From NCBI GenBank assembly GCA_046153695.1, contig JBJXEZ010000202.1, positions 1 through 6,746 on the forward strand: a stretch of 6,746 nt of DNA. Reading direction: 5' to 3'. This stretch comes from M3007 sp046153695 (GTDB taxonomy: Bacteria; Bacteroidota; Bacteroidia; Chitinophagales; Saprospiraceae). The notes under the pieces are model-generated. The model searched no databases. It was not told where the DNA came from and worked only from the letters and a program-made list of their open reading frames with translations. Made by a program: the position numbers and the translations under genes. Positions 6,248 through 6,746 of the stretch are shown here, piece after piece. Positions within the stretch are counted from its first letter, which is position 1. Each line of letters opens with the position of its first letter.

Positions 6248-6746
6248 ATGTTCCTCAACGGACACTCGTGGTTCAGCCTGCGCTATGGGGTGCTTTCGCC
6301 CAAAAAACTGGTCGAAATGGCCGCCGAAAAAGGCATCCGAACGCTCGCGCTGACCGATTTGAACAACACCTCCGGCGCACTCGAATTCGTTTCGAGCTGC
6401 GAGCGCGCGGGCATTCGGCCCATCCTCGGCATCGAATTTCGGCGCGACGGGCGGCTGCTTTTTGTTGGTCTCGCCCGCAGTCGCGAGGGCTTTTTTCACC
6501 TCAACCGCTTGCTCACCGACCATTCGCTCGACTCGAAAACCCTGCCCGACTGCTGCCCCACCCTGCCCGAAACGTTCATCATTTACCCGCGGCTCGTGAA
6601 GCCGATTGAGCTGTTCGAAGAAAACGAATTTCTCGGCGTGCGGCCCTGCCAGGTGGCCGGTCTGTATTCGTCTTCCTGGAAAAAAAGGCTCGATAAACTG
6701 GTCGTTTTCAGCCCGATTACCGCGCCCGATGCCGAATCGTTCCGGC
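6248..6746 (+). CDS. dnaE: DNA polymerase III alpha subunit (PHP-domain end), 5' part, cut by window edge
   Basis: This is the start of a C-family replicative or repair DNA polymerase, which extends DNA in the cytoplasm. The first 166 residues are visible, from MFLNGHSWFSLRYGVLSPKK to the window end, with no stop. The PHP-domain pattern is clear: NGHSWFSLRYG (residues 4-14, motif I), LALTDLNNTSG (33-43, motif II), RPILGIEF (57-64), and ENEFLGVRP (125-133). The ATG at 6248-6250 is the first in frame after a TGA at 6227-6229, and the family alignment starts there. Motif II reads TDLNN where active PHP domains have TDHGN, and motif I has Asn-Gly-His in place of His-x-His, so metal binding by this domain is probably lost. 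The form resembles the second, shorter alpha-type polymerase that many Bacteroidota carry beside the main DnaE; that subtype is from memory of the family. It could take part in translesion synthesis, which the window cannot show. The catalytic palm lies outside. Confidence 0.88.
   Translation, partial: MFLNGHSWFSLRYGVLSPKKLVEMAAEKGIRTLALTDLNNTSGALEFVSSCERAGIRPILGIEFRRDGRLLFVGLARSREGFFHLNRLLTDHSLDSKTLPDCCPTLPETFIIYPRLVKPIELFEENEFLGVRPCQVAGLYSSSWKKRLDKLVVFSPITAPDAESFR

Overview
The window looks like a chromosomal stretch from a fairly GC-rich member of the Bacteroidota, most likely a Saprospiria/Chitinophagia-type bacterium. The evidence is a very large secreted protein with a type IX secretion (T9SS) type B C-terminal sorting domain, PKD/SprB-like modules and a cytophagalysin-type M43 protease domain, a Bacteroidota-style DNA polymerase III alpha subunit, and starts without clear Shine-Dalgarno sequences. 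The lineage is inferred from protein architecture only.

Layout. Positions 1-229 (minus strand) hold the N-terminal 76 residues of a serine recombinase of the resolvase/invertase family, cut by the window edge. Positions 230-604 are non-coding. They hold a hairpin terminator for the next gene and a striking TGCATT/AATGCA dyad. Positions 605-5797 (minus strand) are one uninterrupted gene of 1730 codons. It encodes a signal peptide, propeptide, M43 metalloprotease, two PKD domains, a predicted seven-bladed beta-propeller, a CARDB-like domain, Ig-like domains, five tandem 50-51-residue 'CDSV' repeats, a SprB-like repeat, another Ig-like domain and the T9SS type B sorting domain. Positions 5798-6247 are a 450-base divergent intergenic region with two inverted repeats but no recognisable gene. 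From 6248 to the end (plus strand) runs the first 166 codons of a DNA polymerase III alpha-type protein with a degenerate PHP domain.

Relations. The three genes do not form an obvious pathway. The protease and recombinase genes lie on the same strand but are separated by a 375-base gap with a terminator, so they are probably separate transcription units. The polymerase gene is divergent. The most interesting points are the architecture of the giant protease, the near-identical 153-bp repeats inside it, a perfect 12-bp inverted repeat at its propeptide/protease boundary, the dyad between it and the recombinase, and the loss of expected metal ligands in the polymerase PHP domain. I see no convincing evidence of a wholly new multi-gene system here.
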